The translations under genes and the position numbers were made by a program. This document shows, in pieces, positions 1 through 7,799 of a stretch of DNA of 64,000 bases. Location: positions 1 through 64,000 of the forward strand of contig DATMLM010000045.1 in NCBI GenBank assembly GCA_035570055.1. The letters run 5' to 3'. Position 1 is the first letter of the stretch, and the number at the start of each line of letters is the position of its first letter. A model generated the notes under the pieces. It did not search any database. It had not been told where the DNA came from and worked only from the letters and a program-made list of their open reading frames with translations. This DNA comes from DASRDS01 sp035570055. Lineage in GTDB: Bacteria; Gemmatimonadota; Gemmatimonadetes; Gemmatimonadales; Gemmatimonadaceae.

Positions 1-405
1 CAAGGTCTCTGCGCCCAGGGCGCGGAGCACGCGCACGGGGAACGTCACCTGCTGCAGCGAGTACCCTTCGTACCGGTGAAATCTTGCCTGCATCGCGATG
101 ACCGTCTTGCCCGCGAGTGTGCCGCAGAGCAGCCGTCCGACATGCGACTCGACCGTCGATAGCGGGAAGTACGGGATATCCCCGTACTCGATCGTCACCG
201 CGACATCGATCTCGCGCGCGAGACCGCCGAGACCCGTGCCGAGGATGAGCGCAACCTGGGGCCGCTGCCGGAACTGCGAGCGGACGACCGACGCGGCGGC
301 GTTGATCCGCTCCGAGACGTGAAGATACGGAGGGATGCCGTCCGGCATCACCGCGGCGTGCTCCTGCGTCACCTCGGACGCAGGCGGCGTGGTTCGGAAG
401 GTCAT
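1..405 (-). CDS. punA: Purine-nucleoside phosphorylase (partial, N-terminal 135 residues)
   Basis: Catalyses phosphorolysis of purine nucleosides to base plus (deoxy)ribose-1-phosphate in the cytoplasm (purine salvage). The visible N-terminal part carries the phosphate-binding glycine loop (LGTGLGGLA), the family motif ESHVGRL and RFHRYEGYS, all diagnostic of the trimeric PNP/MTAP family. The start ATG (405-403) overlaps the TGA of the upstream divIVA gene (ATGA), so it is the distal gene of the tilS-to-divIVA operon. The C-terminal half lies beyond the left edge of the window. Together with hpt in the same operon it would form a salvage pair. MTAP cannot be excluded without the C-terminus. 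Confidence 0.9.
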   Translation of the reverse strand, partial: MTFRTTPPASEVTQEHAAVMPDGIPPYLHVSERINAAASVVRSQFRQRPQVALILGTGLGGLAREIDVAVTIEYGDIPYFPLSTVESHVGRLLCGTLAGKTVIAMQARFHRYEGYSLQQVTFPVRVLRALGAETL

Positions 406-1223
406 TTGTCGCTCGGAACCGCCTTGAGCCAACCGGGCGTCTGCACGTGCTGGCGCGCGCCCTCATCGGAGTCTTTCTTCTCGTCGGGCTTCTTCTCATC
501 CGTCTCCGGCGCAGCCCCATTCGGCGGCACGGCCGCGAGAGGTACCGTCGTCGTCCGCGTGGATGCCCCGGGTGGTGGTGGCGGCGGAGCCCCTTGCGCG
601 GCACCGGTCGTCGCTGGCACTGGCGGCTTGCTCCCGCCGGTCGTGGGCTCGCTCTTGCGACTCTTACCACCCGTGACCGGCTCGCCCGGTGGGGCCGCGG
701 GAGGGGCTGCGGGTGCCGCCGCGGGTGCCGCCGCTGCCGGTGCCTCGGGACGCGTCGCCTCGTGCGACGGGATGGCATCGAGCTCGGCGAGCTGACGCGC
801 GACCATTGAACGCAACTGAGCGAGATACGCCCGGCGGGACCGCTCGAGGGCCTCGATCTCTCCCGCCAAGCGCCGAACCTCGGACTTGGCCGCATCGATG
901 AGGCGATCCCCTTCCGCCTTCGCCTCGCGAAGCGACAGTTGTGCCTCTCGCTCGGCCTGATCGCGCGTCTCCGCGCGGAGTTGCTGGGCCGAGACGAGCG
1001 CCTCGTTCAATGCCTTGTCGCGCTCGCGGAAGGCCCGCAGCTGCTCGTGGAACCCCTTGGCCTTGTTCTCGAGCTCATGATTGAGCCGCGTCAACCGCTC
1101 GAGCTCATTGGCGACGCGGTCGCGAAACTCGTCGACCCGCGCGCGATCGTAGCCACGGAGCGCGGCGGGAAACTCCGTGCGCCTGACGTCCAGCGGGGTG
1201 AGATGAAATGACTCATCGATCAC
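402..1223 (-). CDS. divIVA: DivIVA domain protein with Pro/Ala-rich tail
   Basis: About 273 residues. The N-terminal ~45 residues match the DivIVA/GpsB membrane-targeting motif (LTPLDVRRTEFPAALRGYDR followed by VDEFRDRV). Residues ~50-155 are a long heptad-type coiled coil rich in E/R/Q/L. After that comes a low-complexity Ala/Pro/Gly linker with a run of six prolines, then a charged DEKKPDEKK stretch. DivIVA proteins bind negatively curved membrane and organise poles or septa. The start is a GTG (1223-1221) whose last two bases open the TGA stop of yggS (GTGA overlap); an open frame continues upstream to ~1499, but that part is antisense-like shadow of yggS. The disordered tail suggests partner binding but nothing in it is recognisable. 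Confidence 0.85.
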   Translation of the reverse strand: MIDESFHLTPLDVRRTEFPAALRGYDRARVDEFRDRVANELERLTRLNHELENKAKGFHEQLRAFRERDKALNEALVSAQQLRAETRDQAEREAQLSLREAKAEGDRLIDAAKSEVRRLAGEIEALERSRRAYLAQLRSMVARQLAELDAIPSHEATRPEAPAAAAPAAAPAAPPAAPPGEPVTGGKSRKSEPTTGGSKPPVPATTGAAQGAPPPPPPGASTRTTTVPLAAVPPNGAAPETDEKKPDEKKDSDEGARQHVQTPGWLKAVPSDK

Positions 1224-1876
1224 TGTGCGCGCGCTCCAAAGAGAATCGTTCCCAATCGCACCATCGTCGCGCCTTCCTCGACCGCGATCTCGAAGTCGTT
1301 CGACATTCCCATCGACAGTTCCGTTGCCGGATGCCCAGCCTCGCGCACGACCGCCAACGCCTCCCGCGCGCCACGAAAAGTCGCGCGTAACACGTCGACG
1401 GACGCATCGAGCGGCGCCATCGTCATGATACCCCGCACCCGCACACCAGGACGCTCCACGAGCCGTTCGGCTTCCGCCCGCAAGTCCTCGGGCGCCCAAC
1501 CGGACTTCGACAGTTCGCCCGAGGTATTCACCTGCAAGAGCACGTCGACCGCCCGAGCGCGGGTGACCCCCAGCTCGTCCAACGCATCGGCGAGCCGCGC
1601 ACTATCGACCGAGTGCACGAGCGCGAAGCCGTCGACGTCCTTCACCTTGTTCCGTTGCACGTGCCCGATCAGATGCCAGCGCACGGGTACCTGGATTGCC
1701 GCCATCTTCGCGACCGCTTCCTGCACCCGATTCTCTCCGACGTCTCGCAAGCCCGAACGCCACGCCGCCTCGACGGCGTCCGGGCCGTACGTCTTCGTTA
1801 CCGCGATGATCGTGACGTCCTGACCCACACGCCGCCGGACTTGGGCCAGGCGTTCCGCCAAGTCAGGAAACGGCAT
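1220..1876 (-). CDS. yggS: YggS/PLPBP family pyridoxal-phosphate homeostasis protein
   Basis: 218 residues, the normal family length. It is a fold-type III, single-domain PLP-binding protein that buffers pyridoxal phosphate and affects amino-acid pools; no catalysis is known. Diagnostic motifs are visible: the PLP lysine context IIAVTKTYG, GENRVQEA, WHLIGHVQRNK, the HSVDS strand, LLQVNTSGE, and the C-terminal phosphate-binding region SMGMSNDFEIAVEEGATMVRLGT. It sits between cdaA (38 bp upstream) and divIVA (overlap), an arrangement resembling the ylmE-divIVA neighbourhood of Gram-positive division clusters. The start is ATG at 1876. Confidence 0.95.
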   Translation of the reverse strand: MPFPDLAERLAQVRRRVGQDVTIIAVTKTYGPDAVEAAWRSGLRDVGENRVQEAVAKMAAIQVPVRWHLIGHVQRNKVKDVDGFALVHSVDSARLADALDELGVTRARAVDVLLQVNTSGELSKSGWAPEDLRAEAERLVERPGVRVRGIMTMAPLDASVDVLRATFRGAREALAVVREAGHPATELSMGMSNDFEIAVEEGATMVRLGTILFGARAQ

Positions 1877-1914
1877 AACATGTGAAAATATCGGTAGTTA
1901 GAACTCGCCGCAAG

Positions 1915-2706
1915 TCACGGCAGCGCCGGCTGCTCACTGCTGGTCCGAGTCCTACGCCCGGACAGTTGGTCCCGGGCCTGGATGGGCGACAAGGAGCGGG
2001 TGAGGCGTCCGTCACAGGCCATGGAGATCACCGCCGTCTCCTCCGACACCACGAACACATACGCGTCCGTCTCTTCGGCCAGCCCCAGCGCTGCCCGGTG
2101 CCGGGTGCCAAGGGACCGATCCGAGATCGGCGCCTGCGACAGCGGGAGGATGCATCCCGCGCCGATGATCGTATCCCCGCGAATGATCACGGCGCCGTCG
2201 TGAAGCGGGGAGTACGGGGTAAAGATCGTCGCCAACAGGTCAGAGGATACCTTCGCGTTCAGCTCCGTCCCGGACTGGATGTACTCCCCGAGCGGACTCT
2301 CCCGCTCGACCGCGATGATCGCGCCGATGCCCGACCGGCTGAGCCGCTCCAGCGCATCGCTGATCGCATCGGCGACCTCCGACTCGGCCATCCCCCTCAG
2401 GAGCCGCGTCACGCGGGAGGAGCCGAGGTGGGCCAACGCCTGCCGGACCTCGGGCTGGAAGATCACGATCCCGGCAAACACGCCGTAGGTGAAGAGGAGG
2501 CCGAGCAGGTACGTGATCATCGACAGCTTGAGCACGACGGCGACCGCATACACGACGACCAGCACCACGATCCCACTCAGGATCTGCACGGCTCGCGTGC
2601 CGCGCACGAGGAGCAGCCCGCGGTAGAGGATGTAGGCGACGAATGCGATCTCGAGCGCATCGCGCCATCCGAACGTGAGTCCGCGGAACTGATCCAGGAA
2701 ATCCAC
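1915..2706 (-). CDS. cdaA: Diadenylate cyclase CdaA (membrane-anchored DisA_N domain)
   Basis: Makes cyclic di-AMP from two ATP. Three hydrophobic segments occupy roughly residues 15-85 (FVAYILYRGLLLV, ILSGIVVLVVVYAVAVVL, ITYLLGLLFTYGVFAGIVIF), followed by FQPEVRQALAHLG and a DisA_N catalytic domain with the DGA motif (SPLHDGAVII) and the RHR motif (LGTRHRAALGL). This is the CdaA (DacA) topology. It lies directly after folP, as folP-dacA does in many Bacteroidota. The chosen GTG (2706-2704) follows a GAGGCGG Shine-Dalgarno and overlaps the folP stop; a second GTG at 2733 would add nine residues. No CdaR/YbbR or GlmM partner is in this operon. A KimA-like transporter at 13331 is a plausible effector. 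Confidence 0.93.
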   Translation of the reverse strand: MDFLDQFRGLTFGWRDALEIAFVAYILYRGLLLVRGTRAVQILSGIVVLVVVYAVAVVLKLSMITYLLGLLFTYGVFAGIVIFQPEVRQALAHLGSSRVTRLLRGMAESEVADAISDALERLSRSGIGAIIAVERESPLGEYIQSGTELNAKVSSDLLATIFTPYSPLHDGAVIIRGDTIIGAGCILPLSQAPISDRSLGTRHRAALGLAEETDAYVFVVSEETAVISMACDGRLTRSLSPIQARDQLSGRRTRTSSEQPALP

Positions 2707-3554
2707 TAGCGCATCCGCCTCATGATCTCCCACGCCAGGTCGAGCGATCGTCTGGCCGCGCGGACATCGTGCACGCGGAACAGTCGAGCGCCCAGGGTGA
2801 GCGCCACGACGTTGGCGGCCATCGTGCCCTCTTCGCGATCCGCGGTGGTCGTCACGCCGGTAATCTCTCCGATAAATCGCTTTCGCGATACGCCCACCAG
2901 AACTGGCAGTCCCAGCACCGCGATCTCGGGCAGGTTGGCCAGGAGGCTGATCGAATGCTCGGTTCGTTTCGAGAACCCGATGCCCGGGTCGAGGACAATC
3001 GAGCGGTCATGGATACCCGCATCGCGCGCCGCGCTGACGCGCGAACGCAACTCGGTTGTCACCTCCCCCACCACGTCCACGTATTCGGCGTGGGTGTACG
3101 CGGCCATGTCAGCGACCGAGCCCCGCGAGTGCATGAGCACGACACCGACACCTGACGATGCGCACAGGGCACCCATATCGGGATCCAGCCGGAGTCCCGA
3201 GACATCGTTGACGATCGCGGCCCCAAAGGCAATGGCCCCTTCGGCGACAGGTGCTTTGACGGTGTCGATCGACAGCGGGATGTCAGGGACCGCGAGCCGC
3301 AGACCGCGGATGACCGGGACGATCCGTCGCATCTCCTCGGAGAGCAGGACGGGGGAAGCATTGGGCCGGGTGGACTCGCCACCGATGTCCAGGATGTCAG
3401 CGCCGTCCGCGACGAGCTGCCGGCCGTGGGCCACGGCCGCATCGGGCGAAAAAAAGTCACCCCCGTCGCTGAAGCTGTCGGGGGTGACATTTACAATGCC
3501 GACCACGATCGGTCGGTCGAGGGCGATATCTCCGCCTCGGATGCGCCAGATCAG
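2706..3554 (-). CDS. folP: Dihydropteroate synthase, probable CTG start
   Basis: Condenses p-aminobenzoate with dihydropterin pyrophosphate in folate synthesis. It has the signature GIVNVTPDSFSDGG, DIGGESTRPNA, NDVSGLR, LDPGIGFSK, GVSRKRFIG and RVHDV. Conserved N-terminal sequence (WRIRGGDIALDRPIVVG) extends upstream of the first standard start (GTG, 3506), so that start would truncate strand 1 of the TIM barrel. The only initiation site consistent with homology is a CTG at 3554-3552, which overlaps the ftsH TGA (CTGA) and is preceded at nine bases by a GGAGGT Shine-Dalgarno (3569-3564). That gives 282 residues, a normal FolP length. If CTG is wrong, the gene is 2706-3506. The function is certain; the start is inferred. 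Confidence 0.93.
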   Translation of the reverse strand: MIWRIRGGDIALDRPIVVGIVNVTPDSFSDGGDFFSPDAAVAHGRQLVADGADILDIGGESTRPNASPVLLSEEMRRIVPVIRGLRLAVPDIPLSIDTVKAPVAEGAIAFGAAIVNDVSGLRLDPDMGALCASSGVGVVLMHSRGSVADMAAYTHAEYVDVVGEVTTELRSRVSAARDAGIHDRSIVLDPGIGFSKRTEHSISLLANLPEIAVLGLPVLVGVSRKRFIGEITGVTTTADREEGTMAANVVALTLGARLFRVHDVRAARRSLDLAWEIMRRMR

Positions 3555-5545
3555 GCGGGCGCGACCTCCGGACCCCCGAGCAGCGGAGGCGCGGACCGGC
3601 GGGGCTCGCCGACTGGAATCGGCGCGACCGGCGCGGGCGGGACCGTCGGGACTGCCGGCGGACGCGGCGGCAATTCCTCGCCGCGCATCAGGTACCCGAT
3701 GTCCTCTCTCGTCAGCGTCTCCCGCTCGAGCAACGCCGACGCGACCTTGTGCAACAGGTCCATGTGCTTCGTCAGCGTTTCCTTGGCCCGCGTGTATGCC
3801 TCGTTGATCACGCGCGCGACCTCGGCGTCCACGAGCTGGGCGGTCTTCTCCGACACCTCGCGGCGATGCTGCAGCTCTCTCCCCAAAAAGAGCTCCTGCT
3901 CATTGTCGCCGACGAGCACCGGACCAATCGCGTCCGACAATCCCCATTGCGACACATACCGCCGGGCGATCCCGGTCGCCGACTGAATATCACTCATGGC
4001 TCCGGTCGTCACGTGATCGCGACCGAAGATCAACTCTTCGGCGACGCGACCGCCGTACGCCATCACGAGCCTGGCTTCCAACTGATGGCGCGTGACCGAC
4101 ACGCGGTCGTCCTCGGGGAGCGTGAACGCCAGTCCCAGGGCGCGGCCACGCGGCACGATCGTGACCTTGTGCAGCGGGTCGTTGCCATCGACCATCATCG
4201 CGCAGACGGCGTGTCCCGCTTCGTGGTACGCGGTGTTTCGCTTTTCCTCGTCCTTCATGACCATGCTCTTGCGCTCGGCGCCGAGCATGACCTTGTCCTT
4301 GGCCTCTTCGAGATCGGCCATATAGACCTTCTCGTGATTCCGTCTCGCGGCGAGAAGGGCCCCCTCGTTCACGAGATTCGCCAGATCCGCGCCGGCCATG
4401 CCTGGCGTTCCACGGGCGAGCGTCGTCACGTTCACGTCGTCGGCGACTGGCTTGTTCCGGAGGTGCACACGGAGAATGCCCTCGCGCCCGCGGAGATCCG
4501 GAGCGTCGACAACGATCTGACGGTCAAACCGACCAGGCCGCAGTAACGCCGGATCAAGTACATCGGGACGGTTCGTCGCGGCAATCAAAATGACGCCGTC
4601 GTTGGACTCAAACCCGTCCATCTCGACCAGCAACTGGTTCAGCGTCTGCTCGCGCTCATCGTGACCGCCACCCAGGCCGGCTCCACGATGGCGACCGACC
4701 GCGTCGATTTCGTCGATGAAGATGATACAGGGGGCGTGAGCCTTGCCCTGCTCGAAAAGATCGCGAACACGGCTCGCGCCAACGCCGACGAACATCTCGA
4801 CGAAGTCTGAGCCCGACATCGAGAAGAACGGTCGTCCGGCCTCACCAGCGACCGCCTTGGCCAGCAGAGTCTTGCCGGTACCCGGAGGACCGACGAGGAG
4901 AGCGCCCTTGGGGAGACGGCCCCCGAGCTTCGTGAATTTCTGCGGATCCTTCAGAAATTCGATGATTTCCTGGAGCTCAACCTTGGCCTCGTCAGCTCCA
5001 GCGACGTCCGCGAACGTGACCTTGGGAGTGTCGCCCGTCAGCAGCTTCGCCTTGGATTTCCCGAATGAGAAAGCCTTGGCGCCACCCGCCTGCATCTGAC
5101 GGAATAAGAACACCCACAAGCCAATGATGAACAGATAGGGCAGCAGGTTCATCACGTACACACCGATGCCCGGGTTATCGCCCTTGGCCTCGATCTGCAC
5201 GTTGTGATAGCGTAGGCGGTCCAGTTCCTCGTCCGAGTTTTCGACCGGGAGCTTGACGGTGAATTTGGAACGTTCCTGCCCCTGAAACTCGACTTTGTTC
5301 TTGAACTCGCCGGTGATGCGTCCGGCCTGGATGACAACGGACTTGATGTTGTCGGCCTGCAGCTGTTGATCGTACTGCGAGTATATGATCTGCGGCGCGG
5401 GGTCATTGCGCGCGCTGGAAAATTGAATGAAGACGATCGGGATCAGAATGATCAGGATCCAAAAAGAGAGCGTCTTGGAGATGCTTCCCCAGCTCACTTT
5501 CTTCTTGTTGTTGCCGTTGTTCGGCGGCGTAGGCAATACAGGCAT
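3551..5545 (-). CDS. ftsH: ATP-dependent zinc metalloprotease FtsH
   Basis: 664 residues. It is a membrane-bound AAA+ protease that degrades misassembled membrane proteins and short-lived regulators. The order is: cytoplasmic N-terminus, transmembrane segment ~27-43, periplasmic domain, transmembrane segment ~129-148, Walker A GPPGTGKT (219-226), Walker B IIFIDEIDA (274-282), second region of homology ~318-345, zinc site HEAGH (441-445), and a Pro/Ala-rich tail. ATG at 5545 lies just downstream of hpt (2 bp gap). The tilS-hpt-ftsH order is conserved in many phyla. The last codons contain the presumed folP ribosome-binding site. Confidence 0.98.
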   Translation of the reverse strand: MPVLPTPPNNGNNKKKVSWGSISKTLSFWILIILIPIVFIQFSSARNDPAPQIIYSQYDQQLQADNIKSVVIQAGRITGEFKNKVEFQGQERSKFTVKLPVENSDEELDRLRYHNVQIEAKGDNPGIGVYVMNLLPYLFIIGLWVFLFRQMQAGGAKAFSFGKSKAKLLTGDTPKVTFADVAGADEAKVELQEIIEFLKDPQKFTKLGGRLPKGALLVGPPGTGKTLLAKAVAGEAGRPFFSMSGSDFVEMFVGVGASRVRDLFEQGKAHAPCIIFIDEIDAVGRHRGAGLGGGHDEREQTLNQLLVEMDGFESNDGVILIAATNRPDVLDPALLRPGRFDRQIVVDAPDLRGREGILRVHLRNKPVADDVNVTTLARGTPGMAGADLANLVNEGALLAARRNHEKVYMADLEEAKDKVMLGAERKSMVMKDEEKRNTAYHEAGHAVCAMMVDGNDPLHKVTIVPRGRALGLAFTLPEDDRVSVTRHQLEARLVMAYGGRVAEELIFGRDHVTTGAMSDIQSATGIARRYVSQWGLSDAIGPVLVGDNEQELFLGRELQHRREVSEKTAQLVDAEVARVINEAYTRAKETLTKHMDLLHKVASALLERETLTREDIGYLMRGEELPPRPPAVPTVPPAPVAPIPVGEPRRSAPPLLGGPEVAPA

Positions 5546-5547
5546 GC

Positions 5548-6093
5548 TTATAAGCTCGCGATATAGGGCAGGTGGCGGAAATCCTCCGCATGATCCAGCC
5601 CGTACCCAACCAGAAATTCGTGTGGAGCGTCAAAACCGACGAATTTGACCCGCTCCTGCAACGCCGAGGCAATGTGCTTATGGAGCAAGGCGCATACCTC
5701 CAGCGAACTGGGCCGCCGCTCGCGCAGCACGCCCATCAGGCGGTTCAAGGTTCGACCGGAATCGACTATATCCTCTACTAATAATAAGTGTTTCCCTTCG
5801 AGCCTGGTTTCAGGGTCATACACCAAGTGAACCGCTCCACTTGATTCCCTGCCGCTCCCGTAGCTGGAAGCGATCACGAAGTCGACCTGGAGCGGGCGTT
5901 CGATACGCCGGATGAGATCGCTGAAGAAGATTACGCTTCCCTTAAGCGCCCCCAAGATCAGCAGATCGCCCTCACCATACCAATCCGTGATCTCGGCCCC
6001 GAGTTCTCCCACTCGCCGCGCGATCGCCGTCTCGTCGTACACGATACGGGCGAGTGAGCGCCCGCCGAGCCGCGGATCAGGGGCGGATGACAA
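5548..6093 (-). CDS. hpt: Hypoxanthine phosphoribosyltransferase
   Basis: Converts hypoxanthine/guanine plus PRPP to IMP/GMP. 181 residues. The PRPP-binding loop is LLLVEDIVDSGRTL (~103-116). An early LKGSVIFFSDL loop and the C-terminal KFVGFDAPHEFLVGYGLDHAEDFRHLPYI are typical of bacterial HPRT. The listed start is a TTG (6093) inside the 3' end of tilS (17-base overlap); no better start is visible before the conserved IVYDETAIARRV segment. It is transcribed with tilS and ftsH and works in salvage with the nucleoside phosphorylase at the end of the same operon. Confidence 0.95.
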   Translation of the reverse strand: MSSAPDPRLGGRSLARIVYDETAIARRVGELGAEITDWYGEGDLLILGALKGSVIFFSDLIRRIERPLQVDFVIASSYGSGRESSGAVHLVYDPETRLEGKHLLLVEDIVDSGRTLNRLMGVLRERRPSSLEVCALLHKHIASALQERVKFVGFDAPHEFLVGYGLDHAEDFRHLPYIASL

Positions 6094-7000
6094 ACTGCGC
6101 TCGCGTGCGCACGACCTCGACGCCGCCGGACAACTGTATCGACGAGCCCACCCGACCCCCGGTCGTAAACGCGACCACGCGCGAGGTTCCCCGCCAATCG
6201 AGCGTCACGCCCGCCCGCGCGGCGATCGCGGGCCAAATGATGGCGAGAGATGCGGGATCATACCCCTCGAGATCTGCCGCCGCAACGGCGAAGTGGTCGC
6301 CCATGCGGTCGACAGGGCAAAACCCCTTTACGAGCCGCTCGATTTCCCTCCGCCACTCCGCCGCCCTCCGTGCAATCGCGAGGATCTCCTCGTCGACCTT
6401 CGGTCGTACTCGCCGTAACGCTGGGAGGAGATCCAACCGAACCCGGTTACGCAGATGCCGGCGTGAGTGATTCGAGGGATCGTCGATTACAGAAATATTG
6501 TGTTCCCGTATGTACGCCGCGATCGCGCTTCTCGGCACGTCAACGAATGGTCTCAGTACGTCGGAATCGGCGTAGAGACCCGCCAGTCCCCGAGCGCCAG
6601 CGGCGCGCATGATCCGCATCACGACGGTTTCGACCTGATCATCCCTCGTGTGCGCCGTCACAACCGTTGCTCGCGCTTCGCGCGCGACACCACGCAGAAA
6701 CGCCCAGCGCGCGGCCCGCCATTCGGCTTCCGTATGACCCGGTTGCCCCGATTGCGCCGAATGCCCCGATTGGCCCGTGACGATCTTGAGTCCCAGCGCG
6801 AGTGTGCGATCCGCCACCAAGGCAGCCGCGCGGCGTGCCGCTTCCCCTGTGCCATGGTCGAACGTCGCGACCGCGCTGATTCGAGCGCGGGCGGTGTGTG
6901 CCGCGGCCTCGAGCAACGCCATAGAATCCGTCCCACCGGACACGGCGAGGACGACCCTGGGCTTTCCAGCGAGAGCTTTCGCGACGGCCTCGTCAACCAT
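6077..7000 (-). CDS. tilS: tRNA(Ile)-lysidine synthetase TilS, short form
   Basis: Ligates lysine onto C34 of the CAU-anticodon tRNA-Ile so that it reads AUA. 307 residues, matching the short class that lacks the full C-terminal domains. The PP-loop ATP-binding motif is SGGTDS (21-26); downstream are TAHTRDDQVET and IDDPSNHSRRHLRNRVR, both typical of TilS. An odd small insertion of repeated SGxSGQ-like residues (~76-88) sits before HTEAEWRAARWAFL. ATG at 7000 is only 13 bp from the divergent ATG at 7014, so its promoter must lie within or next to the neighbouring coding sequence. It is the first gene of the long minus-strand operon. Confidence 0.95.
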   Translation of the reverse strand: MVDEAVAKALAGKPRVVLAVSGGTDSMALLEAAAHTARARISAVATFDHGTGEAARRAAALVADRTLALGLKIVTGQSGHSAQSGQPGHTEAEWRAARWAFLRGVAREARATVVTAHTRDDQVETVVMRIMRAAGARGLAGLYADSDVLRPFVDVPRSAIAAYIREHNISVIDDPSNHSRRHLRNRVRLDLLPALRRVRPKVDEEILAIARRAAEWRREIERLVKGFCPVDRMGDHFAVAAADLEGYDPASLAIIWPAIAARAGVTLDWRGTSRVVAFTTGGRVGSSIQLSGGVEVVRTRAQFVIRP

Positions 7001-7013
7001 AGACTTTTAAGCT

Positions 7014-7178
7014 ATGGAGAATCACGGTCCCCTGGGAACACTGTGGGTCGGCATCGGCATCGGCTGTTTTTTCATCGCACTCACGTGGGTCAACGTACTG
7101 CTCGGCGGCCTGCTGACCCCTCTTTTCATCATGCCCATCACGAAGGTCCTCGATAAGATCACGCGCAAGAGGACCTGA
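7014..7178 (+). CDS. Small hydrophobic membrane protein, 54 aa
   Basis: ATG at 7014 to TGA at 7176-7178. The sequence has a short polar N-terminus, two closely spaced hydrophobic stretches (LWVGIGIGCFFIALTW and VLLGGLLTPLFIMPI) and a basic C-terminal end (KVLDKITRKRT), consistent with one hairpin or long transmembrane segment, positive side in. It is 18 bp upstream of lemA on the same strand and probably co-transcribed with lemA and htpX. There is no recognisable family. Coding is supported by the strict hydrophobic pattern and by the position in the operon; no Shine-Dalgarno is visible, so translation may be leaderless. Confidence 0.6.
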   Translation: MENHGPLGTLWVGIGIGCFFIALTWVNVLLGGLLTPLFIMPITKVLDKITRKRT

Positions 7179-7196
7179 CACTCCGGGAGTTCCTCG

Positions 7197-7796
7197 ATGC
7201 TACCCCTGATCGTGCTCGTGGTGGTCGCTGCCGCACTGGCCTTCTGGGTCATCGGCGCGTACAACGGACTCGTTGCTCTCAAGAACCAGGTCGCAAACGC
7301 CTGGAAACAGATCGACGTGCAACTCAAGCGCCGGCACGATCTCATCCCGAACTTGGTCAACACCGTCAAGGGCGCGATGCAGTTCGAGAAAGACACGCTG
7401 GAAGCCGTGATCAGCGCCCGGAACAAAGCGATCGCCGTCCAGAGTGCCGGCGGGCCGACCGGGCCCAGCGTCGGGCAGACGGCGGCCGCCGAGGGACAGC
7501 TCTCCGGCGCCCTCTCGAAACTCTTCGCGGTCGTGGAAGCCTATCCTGACCTGAAGGCCACCGGCAACGTGGCGCAGCTCCAGGAAGAGCTCACCTCGAC
7601 CGAGAACAAGATCGCGTTCGCCCGCCAGCTCTACAACGATACGGCGACCGAGTACAACACGAAGCAACAGCAATTCCCCACGTCGCTCGTCGCGGGGATG
7701 GCTGGCGCCAAGGCGGCCGAGCTCTGGGAGATCACGGACGCGGCCGAGCGCGAGAATGTGAACGTCGACCTGTCGATGACTCCGCCGCAGAAATAA
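7197..7796 (+). CDS. lemA: LemA family protein
   Basis: 199 residues. One N-terminal transmembrane helix (LPLIVLVVVAAALAFWVI) is followed by the family signature YNGLVALKNQVANAWKQIDVQL, then RRHDLIPNLVNTVKG and the C-terminal FPTSLVAGMAGAKAAELWEI. LemA proteins are membrane-anchored four-helix bundles of uncertain role, commonly next to an M48 or TPM-domain protein. The gene ends 3 bp before an HtpX-like protease, which supports a functional pair in envelope maintenance. A Gly/Pro-rich linker (SAGGPTGPSVGQT) interrupts the helices. The start ATG at 7197 follows a GGGAG-type ribosome-binding site. Confidence 0.95.
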   Translation: MLPLIVLVVVAAALAFWVIGAYNGLVALKNQVANAWKQIDVQLKRRHDLIPNLVNTVKGAMQFEKDTLEAVISARNKAIAVQSAGGPTGPSVGQTAAAEGQLSGALSKLFAVVEAYPDLKATGNVAQLQEELTSTENKIAFARQLYNDTATEYNTKQQQFPTSLVAGMAGAKAAELWEITDAAERENVNVDLSMTPPQK

Positions 7797-7799
7797 TTC

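Noticed and set aside
1882..2709. 275-codon plus-strand frame opposite cdaA
   Set aside because: Antisense of a clearly recognised diadenylate cyclase; charged shadow composition.
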